Shown here: positions 50,315-60,850 of the stretch, piece by piece
Layout of the letters: every line of letters begins with the position of its first letter
Position numbering within the stretch: the stretch's first letter is position 1
DNA from: Apus apus
Taxonomy: Eukaryota > Chordata > Aves > Apodiformes > Apodidae
Direction of reading: 5' to 3'
Length of the DNA: 64,000 nt
Assembly (NCBI RefSeq): GCF_020740795.1
Contig: NC_067305.1
Span: 3,782,001 to 3,846,000, forward strand
Notes under the pieces: model-generated
The model's database searches: none
What the model saw: only the letters and a program-made list of their open reading frames with translations
Told to the model about the DNA's origin: nothing
Position numbers and translations under genes: made by a program

Positions 50315-50334
50315 CTTTTTTCTTTTTTTTTATT
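50315..50334 (-). terminator. A-rich tract with polyadenylation signal, left RING gene
   Basis: On the minus strand an AATAAA signal (50334-50329) lies about 133 nt after the stop of the left RING gene and runs into an A-rich tract. It could be the natural polyadenylation signal or the fossil tail of a retroposed copy. The right RING gene has an A-rich tract at nearly the same distance. Confidence 0.6.
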
Positions 50335-50467
50335 GTGGGGACCAAGGGAGGGTAACAAAAACTGCTGTGGTAACTTGCTCCAGGCTGGCTTCTATTGGGA
50401 AGGAGAATTGAAGGAAAGCACAGGGGAGATTGCCCTTGGTTGAATGATAACTTCTCCTGGTCACAGC

Positions 50468-51502
50468 TCAAATGATGCAGTTCTTCAGCATCCCCTCCCT
50501 GATCAACCACCTTTCTTCCGCTGCATTTGCATCACCTTCCTCCTCTTCAACATACTCCTCCTCTTCAGCATATTCCTCTTCATGCCCTCCGCTCAATGCA
50601 TTGCGTTCCTCATCCTGTTCTTCATTCCCATCTTCACCTGCCTGCTCTGGCAGGAGGTCACCTTGCCCACAGGCGTTCACTGCCTGCTTGCAGAAGGGAC
50701 AAGTCTTGTTCCTGGGCCTGGTGTGGAACCAGGTGTCAATGCAGGAGCTGTGGTAAGCATGGGAGCAGGACAGGATCTTCAGGCAGTCCCCTTCCTTGTA
50801 CTCTGCCATGCAGATGGCACAGCTCTCATATTTGTCTCCCTGCTTGTACGTGTGGAGCTTTATCTTGCACACCCTCTTGTACCAGCGTAAGCCAAGTGCA
50901 ACTGAGACGGTGGCCGTAACGATGTAGACTATGTGCCTGAAATCCTGTATGACACAAGCTTTCTGCAGCACTTTAGCATTGTCTTGACAAGGCCTCAAGT
51001 TGTGTTTGGGTGGCAGGAGTCTGATGTGGGCCTTTTTGTTGCATTGCAAAGTCCTCTGCAGGTGGAGGGAGACTGATTGTCCGGTAAAGAGTGATGGTAT
51101 CTTAATCAGCTGCTGGACTTCTTCGTCATCAGCCATCATGGTAGTCAGCTGCTCTGAATTCTCATTGTACACCACAGCAGTTTGGTAGCCAGCCTGCTGG
51201 GCGTGAAGGACCTTCTCAACAAAAGAGCAGTCATGCCCTTGGATGAGTGCAATATACCTCTCAGAGGCAGCCCGTGGTGCTGGCGGGTTCTCAAGGTCAC
51301 GGCAAGCGTTTGGTGGGGTCACTCTCATCAAATACCCTGACATCCCTTCTGCTGGGAGCTGTGGCCCAAAGCAGGCAGGCAGGGCTTTGTAAGCAACACA
51401 CCTGGAGCTCTCGTTGTAAGCCACGTAGCCAAAGGCTTCTGTAGGAGCAGCATTGTAGAGGCCAGCCACCACCACCAGAAGAAGCTGGAGCAGACAACTC
51501 AT
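50468..51502 (-). CDS. PA-TM-RING E3 ubiquitin ligase, ZNRF4/RNF13-like, single exon
   Basis: A 344-residue intact frame. Residues 1-23 form a signal peptide. About 40-170 is a protease-associated (PA) domain with the typical 'YIALIQGHDCSFVEKVLHAQ' phrase. A membrane span lies at about 189-207. A RING-H2 domain has zinc ligands C228, C231, C246, H248, H251, C254, C268 and C271, with the E2-contact residues I230, W258 and P269 present. The tail (about 285-330) is very acidic. Family knowledge: these are type I membrane ubiquitin ligases with the RING in the cytosol, acting in the ER or endolysosome; mammalian ZNRF4 is single-exon, testis-enriched and targets calnexin. The 'CSHAYH' RING core places it with ZNRF4/RNF13/RNF167, not RNF128. 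The absence of introns suggests an ancient retrogene. The start is supported by 'agcATG', with A at -3, and by the signal peptide. Orthology to ZNRF4 is likely but unproven. Confidence 0.93.
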   Translation of the reverse strand: MSCLLQLLLVVVAGLYNAAPTEAFGYVAYNESSRCVAYKALPACFGPQLPAEGMSGYLMRVTPPNACRDLENPPAPRAASERYIALIQGHDCSFVEKVLHAQQAGYQTAVVYNENSEQLTTMMADDEEVQQLIKIPSLFTGQSVSLHLQRTLQCNKKAHIRLLPPKHNLRPCQDNAKVLQKACVIQDFRHIVYIVTATVSVALGLRWYKRVCKIKLHTYKQGDKYESCAICMAEYKEGDCLKILSCSHAYHSSCIDTWFHTRPRNKTCPFCKQAVNACGQGDLLPEQAGEDGNEEQDEERNALSGGHEEEYAEEEEYVEEEEGDANAAEERWLIREGMLKNCII

Positions 51503-51689
51503 GCTGAGTGCAGTTGGGTGGCTCTGAGTACAGACTTCCAGGTTGTTCCCAAAGGAAAAGTGGAAGAAATAGTCACAGAGGATAAAATCCGACTTGGAGC
51601 CAGAGTAGGGTGGAGATCAAAACTGGCTTCTGCCCTTTCTGTTGGTTGGGAGGTTCTCAGGATAGAAGTTGCCTCTTTTGTTGTTCCCA

Positions 51690-51736
51690 GTTGCTAAGCA
51701 ACAGCCTTACATCATCTCTGCAGATATGTGACATCA
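51690..51736. promoter_or_regulatory. Perfect X-box (RFX) plus CRE-like site upstream of left RING gene
   Basis: 'gttgctaagcaac' at 51690-51702 is a perfect palindromic X-box. 'tgacatca' at 51729-51736 differs from a full CRE by one base. They lie 188 and 227 bp upstream of the ATG, at promoter distance. RFX2 and CREM are the known activators of post-meiotic male germ-cell genes, so testis expression is a reasonable inference. The link to this gene rests on position only. Confidence 0.6.
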
Positions 51737-54700
51737 CCCAGTGCCCTTTCCCTAGGCTGGCTCATGTAACATCACAGCTAACCTGCTTCAGCTTCTCTTT
51801 CTCCTCCTTGGTCTGCTCCACACACACGGCTTGGAGTTTCACCTCTCCCTGAGAGGACACTGATTGCAGTTTGCTGATGATGTGCAGGCAGGATAAATGA
51901 GCCTCCCCATCAGCTACGTGCCCACTGCAGCCTGGAATGCTTCACACTGGTGGCCAAAGCAATCCCTAGAAAACGTGGCAGGGTGGGAATGAGCCATTAG
52001 TCTCAGTCCACTGCTGGGGGAGTGTGAGAGCTCCTGCTGGTCTGGGGAACATGCACTTTTTTGTGATCTTTGACACCAAGCAAAATAAACTGCTTAGGAT
52101 AAAAGGGGTTTGTTTCACTGGGAATAAGTCAGTCAGTAACTCAGTCAAAATGGCAGCTAGTGGAAGGTGAAGGTCTTTGCCTGTGTGAACCCAAACTTCT
52201 GAGAGGGCAGATCCACCTCCAAAGCCCTGGACTGAGAAGCTGGATTTGTGGAGGGATTCACAGACTTGGGCTTGTGCTGAGGCTGAGCTGGTGGGACTCC
52301 TGGACTACCACACAGGGTGAGTGGTGAATGAGCTTGGAAGGGCTACCATCAACTTTTGGAATTGGGGCTTCTCACCTTATTTACTCTAAAACTTCAGCTG
52401 CTGGGATTGAATGGCTGAAAACAGACTTTAGCTTCTAGCTGAAAAACCCCAAAACAACAAACTGATTTAATAATTCTGATTATGGTGGAAAAGCTGGGGG
52501 AAAAAAAAAAAAAAAGTGGAAAGCATAAGGCACAAGTGTTGTTCTTCCCTCCCAGAGTGTTTAACAGCAGCAGCTCCCATCTTTCAGGCAATTCCCAATT
52601 CATATGGTGACTGCTCAGTGCCTGGAGGAACATCAGCCTGATGGAGATGCAGGAGCTCTCCCAGTTGTCAGAACAAACTAGATCTGAATATGCAGTGAAC
52701 CCAGGTCAGTTTGGAACCACAAATCCCTAAAAACCTGTACCTTTTAACAAACAGCCCTTTTTGTTTAATGATCCACTTGAGAGTAGCCCCATGGTTTCCA
52801 TTGCAGTTGTGTTAGACCTGTAGTTAAAAAAATCACTCGTGTACTAGGCAACTGATTTGTTACTAGTCCCCTTGGGCTCTGCTTGAGACAGATTTCACTG
52901 GGAAAAGAGCTACAGAAAATGTCAGCAGACAGTGTGTGTGTGTGCACCAGAGACTCCCAGCAGCTGTGATTTCAAATCGATTTTATTTTCCTCTCATCTG
53001 AAGAGTTTTACACTTGCAGGGAGACATTTTGATGCACACAAAAACAAAACAGGGAAAAGGTTTGGGGAGGGGGGAGAAGCCAAATGTTTTCTAGTAGAAT
53101 GAGAGATGGTGAAGAAAATGGAGGTACAGCAGGAGGGTGCATTTTTGGCTTCATCTTACACTGATGATGATGGCATCCATCATCCTAGTTTCCTTTAAAA
53201 CCTTTGCCTCTTTACTTGCACTCAATGCTCCAGTTCTGCCTCCAGATCAGATCAGAGCTTTACCTACTGCCAGGGACCTGCTGCTTGTGTAAAGAGTTGG
53301 TCTGTCTTTGGGGCTGGACAAGGAGCCACGTGTCTCTATGTGCTGTGACAGATGTGGGATCAAGGAATGATTTATTCTGTGTGCTGTGATCTCCTGGCTG
53401 CTCCAGCAACCACCTCTTATATCCTAGGATCAGCAAGGTGGGTTGGTTTGTCCAAAGGAGAAAAGGAGTAGTCAGGTGTTTGCAGTCTCCAACCTGGATC
53501 TCAGTAACTGCAAAAGGACAAATCCTCTTCAAGAGAGCTCAGAGGGGAATGGGGTACAGAGAAGGTTCTGGGGAGTGAAGGAAGAGGAAAAGCTGAGGTC
53601 TGGGTGGGGAGCAGGATACACATATCCCACCCACAGGCAGTGTGAGAGAGGAAACCCAAGCCCTCAGCCTCCTTCAAAATCCCTGAATTCTTTTGCAGAA
53701 GGAAGTAGAGGAGGGCTGAAGAAGGACTTTAGCCAAGATGGTCTTCACTCAAAGAGAAAAAGTGGTGTCCTGTCTGTCCTGGTTCCCTCCATGCTTTCCC
53801 TTTCCATCACTGCTTTCCACCTCCTCCATTGTCAACATCCTGGAGGCTTTGGCTGCTGCTGGCTGAGGTTCAGCCAAGCAACCCACCACAGTGTGGGCCT
53901 GGCTCCAGCCCCATGCTGCATTCATTACAGCCAGCACCACACTTTCCCTCTTATCCTGCCCTATCCCTGCTAGATTCATGTGTTAAATACATCGCAGATG
54001 CTCCTGGACATAATCTTGACCCATTTTCTCTGGAGTCCCTGCAATCTACTTTGTCAGAATAATTGCAATTTATTTAAATGTCAACAAGGCACACACAGGA
54101 GACAGGAGTTGTGTGCAAGAGCAGAGCAATTACAGGGAACGGGTCCCATTTTACTACTTGAACAAAGATCCAAGCTAGAAGAAAGGAAAACACCATTTAC
54201 CTCTATTAACTGATCATTTACCCCACCACTCCCAAAGTCCCTGTGTTCCTTTATACCACTTCTTTGGGGCTATCATTTAGTGCCGGAGCTGGGTTGTAAA
54301 ACCAGCTCCTCCTTTGGCCCCTGTTCCACAGGGGCCCAATCCAGAGGGTTTAGACCCACACAAGTGCAAGCAAGATCTAACCCTGGTCCTGCCCAAACAG
54401 CTGAAACTGTAACAGAGATGCAGGGCAGCCTGACTGATGTGGACATCATCACAACTCCAACAAAACACCCATTACAGGCTCCAGATCCAGCACAGATTTA
54501 ACTGTGGGGGTTAAGTCTAGCTGGCTTTTCTCCTCTGAGGTTTTTGCAGCACAAAACAAAAGAGCAGCCTGGCTGTGGGATGATGCTTGCACATAATCAG
54601 GCTCCTTGTCCTTTATCTGCATTAGGTCGGCGTCTGCATCAGGTCGGCTCCGTGTGGCACAGACACACAACAGCCTCTCCCTGCCCTCCCCAGCCAGAGG

Positions 54701-56080
54701 CCAGGAGCAGAGAAAGCCAACGGGGGGTTAAATGCTTCGCTCAAGTCATTTTGGCAGGTATCCCTGGATCTAGCTGGGCACCCTTCTTATCAGAGCATGC
54801 TGCTCCTTTGGGGTCCTGCTACAGGATTAGTGAGGACCAGGCTCCAGGAGCTGAAATACTGGTCATTTGCGGTGAAGGAAGATCTGGGGCCATCTAGTGA
54901 CCTTCCAGTGAAAACCTTCGTGCCTCCAGTGCTCCCAGTTGCTCTGAAAGAACGATATGTGGGACACTCTTCCCTCCCTCCTGCTGACAGAGCAAGTCCC
55001 CAGCGAGCTGGCTGGAAGGCAGACCTGCACCTTTTCCTTAATGATTTATTTTTTATTGCTAGGAGCTGATTTAGAAACTGGTGCATGTAACCACCTCCTT
55101 TCATCTAGGATGAAAGGAAAGGATGGCCCATGTCTTGACAGAATAGCTGAACCAGTTGGAGTCACCATCCAAAACGTGGGCTCTGAGGAGGTGAGACTTG
55201 GAGTGGTGTGTGCAGAGAGGTTTTGTGCCTTGCTGTTTGCCACCATGGGAGCAGGTTTGGGGGAGCTCTGCAAGCCCTGCTGTGTGCACCATCCCCTACA
55301 CGTGTCTTGGCACTGTGTGCTCCTGTGCTCTACCAGGTGCCTCTCCTGGATTTCCCAGGAGTCCAGGCAATCTCTCCTCTGTTATTACCAAGTACAAGCA
55401 TAATAATCTGGGCCCTAATGCATACAGAAGATTATAAAGCAGTGATTTATGGACCTGCTCCAAAAGAACCCATAATCTGCTAATGCCCACAATTAAAATA
55501 AGGCTGTTGAGCAAATCTGGGCCATTGCAACTTAGTACCCTTGTCTGGAAATGGATTCCAGTTCCAGTTGTTTGCCTTGCAATGGGGAGAGACATCTTCT
55601 TTATTAGATATTGGTGCTGGAAATAATATCTCACCTTTCCTAGTTTTGGCAAAATGCCCTGCAAACCTTGGACATACAGAAAAAACATCCTTTCCACTTA
55701 GCAGGTTTTTTTATTCTTTCTAACTATCTGCATGAAAAAAAAAAAAAAAAAAAGTAGAGAACTCTGCTTGTTTCCTTCACTTAGGTTTTGTGATAAAAAT
55801 TAGCTGGTAACTGTGGTAATTGGCCCCTTGTTGTAATAAACCTGTCTGTGCAGGCTTCAGGAAGAGAGAGCTTAAGAAGCAGAGTAAGAGGAGGAACCTC
55901 AAGTCCACGAGCTTGGCTGGAGCTTGGTTCTGTGGTTGTGACCTTCACAGATCTTTTGATGTGAAGCAGAGCTGCATGTGATCCATCTCCCAAACTGGGC
56001 AGAGCCAAGGATATGTCTTCAGTATTCCATTTGTCCTTCCAGTCTGTATTCCCTACTCCTACATTGCCATCTGTGTTGCC
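51737..56080. other. Spacer between the two RING genes; noncoding
   Basis: No gene is recognised. It holds a (GT)n at 52932-52944, an A15 at 52501-52515 and an A20 at 55735-55754. AT-rich unique patches at about 54000-54080 and 55425-55500 may be conserved. Confidence 0.4.
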
Positions 56081-56110
56081 TTTTTTCTTTTTTTCTTTTT
56101 TTTTTTTTTT
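56081..56110 (-). repeat. A-rich tract 130 nt after right RING gene
   Basis: On the minus strand this reads as an A15 run followed by A7 and A6 runs broken by single G residues. It begins 130 nt after the stop codon, matching the spacing of the A-tract behind the left gene. No AATAAA precedes it; the nearest downstream minus-strand AATAAA that I see is at 55715-55710. Confidence 0.85.
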
Positions 56111-56240
56111 CAATCCTGTGCCCACAGTCCCTGAGAGGCAGGAGCTTGAACCTGTGGGGAAGACAGAACTGACGGGAGTGTGTGTGGAGGGGATCCTGAT
56201 TTTCCAGGAGGGATTCCAAGTGAGCCTTCCCAGGTCGCTC

Positions 56241-57032
56241 CTACTGGCCACGATGTGTCCTCAGGAAGACCAAGGCCACCCCAGTCACGCTGCTGAGGCA
56301 GAGAGGGCAGGTCTTGCCCCCAGGCTGAGCTCGGTGCCACCGGTCGATGCACTTGCCATGGTAGGCATGGCAGCAGGACAGCAGCTTCAGCCCCTGGCCA
56401 GGCTGGCAGGTCTGCAGGCAGATGGCACACTCGGGGTACTCAGCAGCCCCCCAAACCATGCTGGGGGGAGGCTCCGGGCACTGCTCCTTGCTCTGCCTCT
56501 TGCTCTGGTAACTCTTCATTAGTCTTGCAAGAAGCTGGACGCCGGTTATCACAGCCACCAGGAGGCTGGTGACTTTGCAGAGGGGCAGGATCAGAGAATG
56601 GCAGAGGAGATGCAGATCTCGGGTGAGGTCCCTGCGGGCAGGGTGGCTGCAGCTCCAGCCGCAGCGCCCATCCGCCCCGCAGGGCTCCCTCCAAAGCCTC
56701 CCCTTCACGGTGAAGGCCACTCGGGGCCCTCCCCTGGCCCCCCCATCGCCCGGTGCCACGTCCCCACAGCAGCGTGAGTTGGAGGTGACCCCGTGTCTGC
56801 CTCGCTGAGCGTGAGGAGCCTGAGCCCTGCGGGGAGCGGGGGCCGAGGGAGCTGCGTGCGAGCGGCCGAGAGCGCGGCCCCCTGCCATCCTGTCCTGGCA
56901 GGGGGGAGGCCCCGGGCGCGCGGCGGGAGCCAGGCCGCCCTGCCCGCTGCCGTTGGCACGGCTGCTGGCAGCCCAGAGGGGACACAGGATGACGGTGGCC
57001 ATGCAGAAAGGGGCCAGGAGCGGGTGGCACAT
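56241..57032 (-). CDS. TM-RING-H2 protein, paralogue lacking a PA domain, single exon
   Basis: A 263-residue intact frame. Residues 1-26 look like a signal peptide. About 27-130 is rich in Ala, Pro, Gly and Arg, with several Cys, and shows no PA-domain motif. A membrane span lies at about 147-168. The RING-H2 is complete: C202, C205, C220, H222, H225, C228, C242, C245, with I204, W232 and P243 kept. The RING spacing (14 residues between the second and third ligands, 13 before the last pair) is identical to that of the left gene, and 'CHAYHGKCID' parallels 'CSHAYHSSCID'. It lies on the same strand about 4.7 kb upstream of the left gene. The coding region is much richer in CpG than its neighbour. 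The start is supported by 'gccagcATGt' and the signal peptide. An active ligase with a replaced or lost ectodomain is likely; a gene decaying from its N-terminal half is the alternative. Confidence 0.8.
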   Translation of the reverse strand: MCHPLLAPFCMATVILCPLWAASSRANGSGQGGLAPAARPGPPPCQDRMAGGRALGRSHAAPSAPAPRRAQAPHAQRGRHGVTSNSRCCGDVAPGDGGARGGPRVAFTVKGRLWREPCGADGRCGWSCSHPARRDLTRDLHLLCHSLILPLCKVTSLLVAVITGVQLLARLMKSYQSKRQSKEQCPEPPPSMVWGAAEYPECAICLQTCQPGQGLKLLSCCHAYHGKCIDRWHRAQPGGKTCPLCLSSVTGVALVFLRTHRGQ

Positions 57033-57820
57033 GCTGGCGGCAGCGGGGAGGGTGGCGGGGGTACCTCAGCTCTTGGCGGGCTCCTGAGGCAGCCCAGGCC
57101 TCCCGCCTCTTCCCAGAAGCTTCCCCGTCCTTCCGCGGGCGCTGCTGCCTCACAGGCTGCCTCTGCCTTCCCCCTCACCTCTTCCACAGCTCTTCTCACC
57201 CCTCGTGTCCCTCTCTCATCTTTATTTCTCTCCTCCTGTGGTCCGGCCCTGTGGCAGCCCTGACAGGGCCTTGCAGGGAGCAACTGCAGCTCTGAGGGGG
57301 TTGTTCCGTGGGGACTGTGTTTCCCTCCCTTTGGAGCACCCTGGGGAATTTGGGTGTGCAAAACAGGAAGGTATTTGGGCAAAAACTGCTTTTACCCCAT
57401 CTCATAGCTATTTTTTACCACAAAACCTAGGTAGAGGACACAAGCACAGCTCTCCGCATTCTTGTCTTTGCCCTTTCTCCATGCTGTGGCAGTGAAGCCT
57501 GGGCACAGCAGTTTTTCCAAGTAAACCCTCTTCCAGCTGTTTCTGATCTTCCCTTTATTTTTTGCCCCATTTTTTCATCACTTTCCCCAATACCCTCTCT
57601 CTGTCCCTCAACCCATGATGTGCACCTGGATGTTGATCCCTCCCAGGACCAGGACTTCCCCATGGCTGCCAGCCACAGGCCGGCTCCCTTTGCTCTTCCA
57701 CATCTTCCCACCCAAATTTCTCTGCCTGTTTGTTCCTGTGGCCCCATCCCTCTCTCAGGGGGTGCTGAGGGCAGATGTGTGCCCGCCCTGCAGAGCTGGT
57801 AGTATGGCAGCATGGTTCCC
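57033..57820. other. Upstream region of right RING gene
   Basis: 57033-57150 continues the CpG-rich character of the coding sequence and is probably 5' UTR and proximal promoter. I find no X-box like that of the left gene. The rest is ordinary noncoding sequence. Confidence 0.4.
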
Positions 57821-57934
57821 TGGGGTAATCTGCAAAGTACAAGTTGTTATTACTCACTACAGCAGAACAATCAGCACGGGCTCTATAATGCAGCAAGATG
57901 GATTGAAGCTGCTTAAGACTGGAGGGAAATGGAA
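57821..57934 (-). other. Inverted duplicated element, copy B
   Basis: Reverse-complement partner of 45781-45894 (about 79 percent identity, no gaps). It lies about 790 bp upstream of the right RING gene start, inside or next to its likely promoter region. Confidence 0.8.
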
Positions 57935-60479
57935 TTGCTGCTTTACAACAAGGAGTTTAGCTCCTGCAATCTACCACTGATGAGTTATGAGACCCGAGCA
58001 AAAGCCCAGATTTGGAAATTACTGGACTGGGGGAGCAAGATGGGGCTGTGCAGCAGGAGCTAAAATCAGACCTAGATCTCAGCTTGGCACAGCAATGTGT
58101 CAGATCCATCTTGTGAAGGCAGCTTGCTACATGTGCAGCTCTTTTCCCAGTAATCATGGAGGGGGTCCTGCCATCTTACACTGCTCAGGTATGATTAGTG
58201 CCAGCACAGCCCTTTGGAAACCCCAGATTTTTCATGACAGCTACACCACAGGGCACTGACAGCCTCTTGCAGGGATCCTACCAGGGCAGATATAAGGTTT
58301 CCAGGCTGGAGGAGGAGCCATGGATGGACATTCTAGCACCTTTGGAACTATACACCAGGCCAGCACATCCCTGTGTCAGGATTTCATAGCGGAGTGTCAC
58401 AGAGCCCCTTTAGCAAGTGCCACACAGGCCTGTATGGCTTGAGCTGCCTTGCTCATCCTTGATGCCTGTTTGTCTTGGAAGAGGACTTGGAAAACCAGTA
58501 TGGGTTGGAAAGCAGTAAGACACAGCTCATCCAGACTCCAGGAACCAGTGGAAATGCTGTAGGTATCATGGGCTTCCTGCAGAACAGCATGGACTGGGAT
58601 TTCCCCTCCTGTTGAGGTAGGAATGGCCTAAAGAGGTCCCTTCTTGGGTTGGAGAATTTGCTACTTGAGGAAAGAGTTGGGATTTTAAATGAGTGGTAAT
58701 AAATGAGGAGGTGCTGGAGTAAAAGGGAAGAGGGTGCTAAGGGAGGGAAGGGGTGCTGACAGAGGAAAGTTGGTCAGAAATAAAGAATTGCAGCTTTCCT
58801 GGTTACCAGGGAGAACAAGAGGATTAAACTCGTGCTGCTTTGACACAAATGGAGGTGCTGATCCTCTGTGCAGAGTCAGACTTCTCCACGTTTCTGTTTG
58901 ATTCGGGTTCTTCCAGCTAGAGAGGGAAATTGCGAAGAGGAAAAAGCAATGAGCTTCCACTTGTTTTACTTGATTTCTTCTCACATGCTTCTAGGGGATT
59001 TTAGGTTGTGCAACAGTAAGATCTAGGTTATTATGTGCTCCTTATTTCTTCCAGCTTTAGTGTGCCTCTAGCTTTCCTCCTGCCTTGCCTAAGATGAGTA
59101 GCAGATCCTTTGCTGTTACATTAAGGCAGCTTTTTAAAAATATAATAAACTAGCTGTACAAACCTTTGTAGTCTGGGACATAAAGCAACCTCTAGCTGCT
59201 TAGGATTAAGGAGGCACTTGTCTTAAATCAGCCAGTTATTTTAAATACATTTCTCTGATAGCTGTTGGAACTGAAGGCCTAGGAACATCTGGCAGGGAGG
59301 GAGTGAAGAGCATCTTGGGGCAGTGATCTCTTCCATTGGCACATCTGTATCTGGAAGGAAACATCTGTTTGACCTGGAGGTGTGATGATCAACTGTGGTA
59401 GCTCTGTCTGTGGGCTCCCATCTGTCAAAGAAAACTTCTCCTCTCTCTGTTTAGCCTGTGTTCATGAGCAAGGGTGCACACCATCATGAAGCAGCTCAGA
59501 ATTTTGAGCCTTTGTCTAGCTGTGAGCTTTATTTCACCTGATTTAAACTCCAAATTCAGGCTTGCCCAGGTCTAGGCATGTACATGGTGGGATGGGGAAG
59601 AGCACTCTGCCCTAACTGGGTTGCACGCACCAGGCTGTGAGCATGAGAATAAACTGACCCATTGCAAGTCAGACTGTCTTGGTTTTGTTTTTCTAGCTGT
59701 GAGCAGATGTTGCATCATCTGGAGGCAAAATAGCTCTGACCCAGTGATGGCAGATGTAACCCCAAATCAAACATGGGCAGTTTGCTCATGCTTTCAGACA
59801 CCCTGTCTGCTTATTATCACACCAGGGGATTTGTGTTAGACCTCAGTGCCAGACTCTGCTCTGAGACTAGGGCCTGAGGTAAGGAGGAGCTGGGGCTCCC
59901 AGTTGTCTCTCCTTGCTTTGGCAAGGGGAGGTGAATCTGGTGTGCAGAGTGAGGAAGGAAGGCTGCAAGAACTGGCTTGAGATATCTCAGAGGGATTCCA
60001 GGTTTGCTAAGAGAACACATGCTGACTGGCTTGCTCTTTTAGGGTAAAAACCAAAACAAAGCAGGGAGATTTAGCTGGTCATAAAAAGGGAAGGTTAGAG
60101 AGGAGCAAACAGCCAGATGCATTTGTGTGCTTGGTTTTTTAAAACATGGACTTCCTGCAATGCTTCATTAGAATCAGAATGGTACTTGGCAATACAATTT
60201 CTTATGGTTTAATTTTGCTGGTCATGAGCTCCCAAGGGGATACACTGTAAGCAACTGCACTCCCGTAGGGTCTGGGCAGAGGTTTGTAGCAGAAAAGGAT
60301 CCTCAGCTCCAGGGTGAAGCTGGAGAGGGACCTGCCTGGGAAAGGTTTCTGCTGTTTTCTGTTCCCATGTCAGCACTCCCTCATGGGCAGAGGCAAGGTG
60401 AAGCTGGTGGCAGGCAGGCTTAAGCTGTCGCCAAAGCATCTGCGCAGGGGTGTGCGGAGACTGAACTGCCTTGGTAGTC
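57935..60479. other. Noncoding, nothing recognised
   Basis: No gene or clear repeat is recognised. Confidence 0.35.
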
Positions 60480-60850
60480 ACCTCATTTAACTGCGGCAAC
60501 TCCAGACCCTTAATGAGCCCCTGGGGAGGGAACCGGGGCTGCCCGGAGAGGCCGGGGAACGGGCCCTGCTCTGGCCTCGGCAGCTGAGCTCTCACGCGCC
60601 GCAACAGGCAGGGGCAAGGCTGAGCCTGCCATCCCTGCTCAGCTCCTTGGTTTTCCTCCCGCATCGGCTTAAGCCGGCTGCTGGGAGCCGTGCAAACCAG
60701 AGCTTCCTTGGAGCTTCTGGCCGTGCTGCCCCCGCCGCTGCCTCCTCGCGTGCTGCGGGCAGCGTGTGCGGGCTGACAGCATCGCCTTCGTTAGCAGAGC
60801 TCCGGGCTCCATCTCCTCCCCTTCACCGTTTCACCCGCTGCTGTTGATTA
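60480..60850. promoter_or_regulatory. CpG-rich patch, possible promoter
   Basis: CpG-dense sequence ('ctcacgcgccgcaacaggc', 'cccccgccgctgcctcctcg') with sharp borders. It is followed by 'ttgattaagtttctctttgc', which resembles a splice acceptor on the plus strand at about 60865. No coding exon can be named. Confidence 0.35.

Noticed and set aside
50444..50919. Plus-strand frames of 130-148 codons opposite the left RING gene
   Set aside because: They are antisense shadows of the coding sequence.
56440..57382. Minus-strand frames of 225-237 codons overlapping the right RING gene
   Set aside because: They are shadows in CpG-rich DNA. Neither has a RING, membrane or PA motif, while the 263-residue frame has all expected RING ligands.
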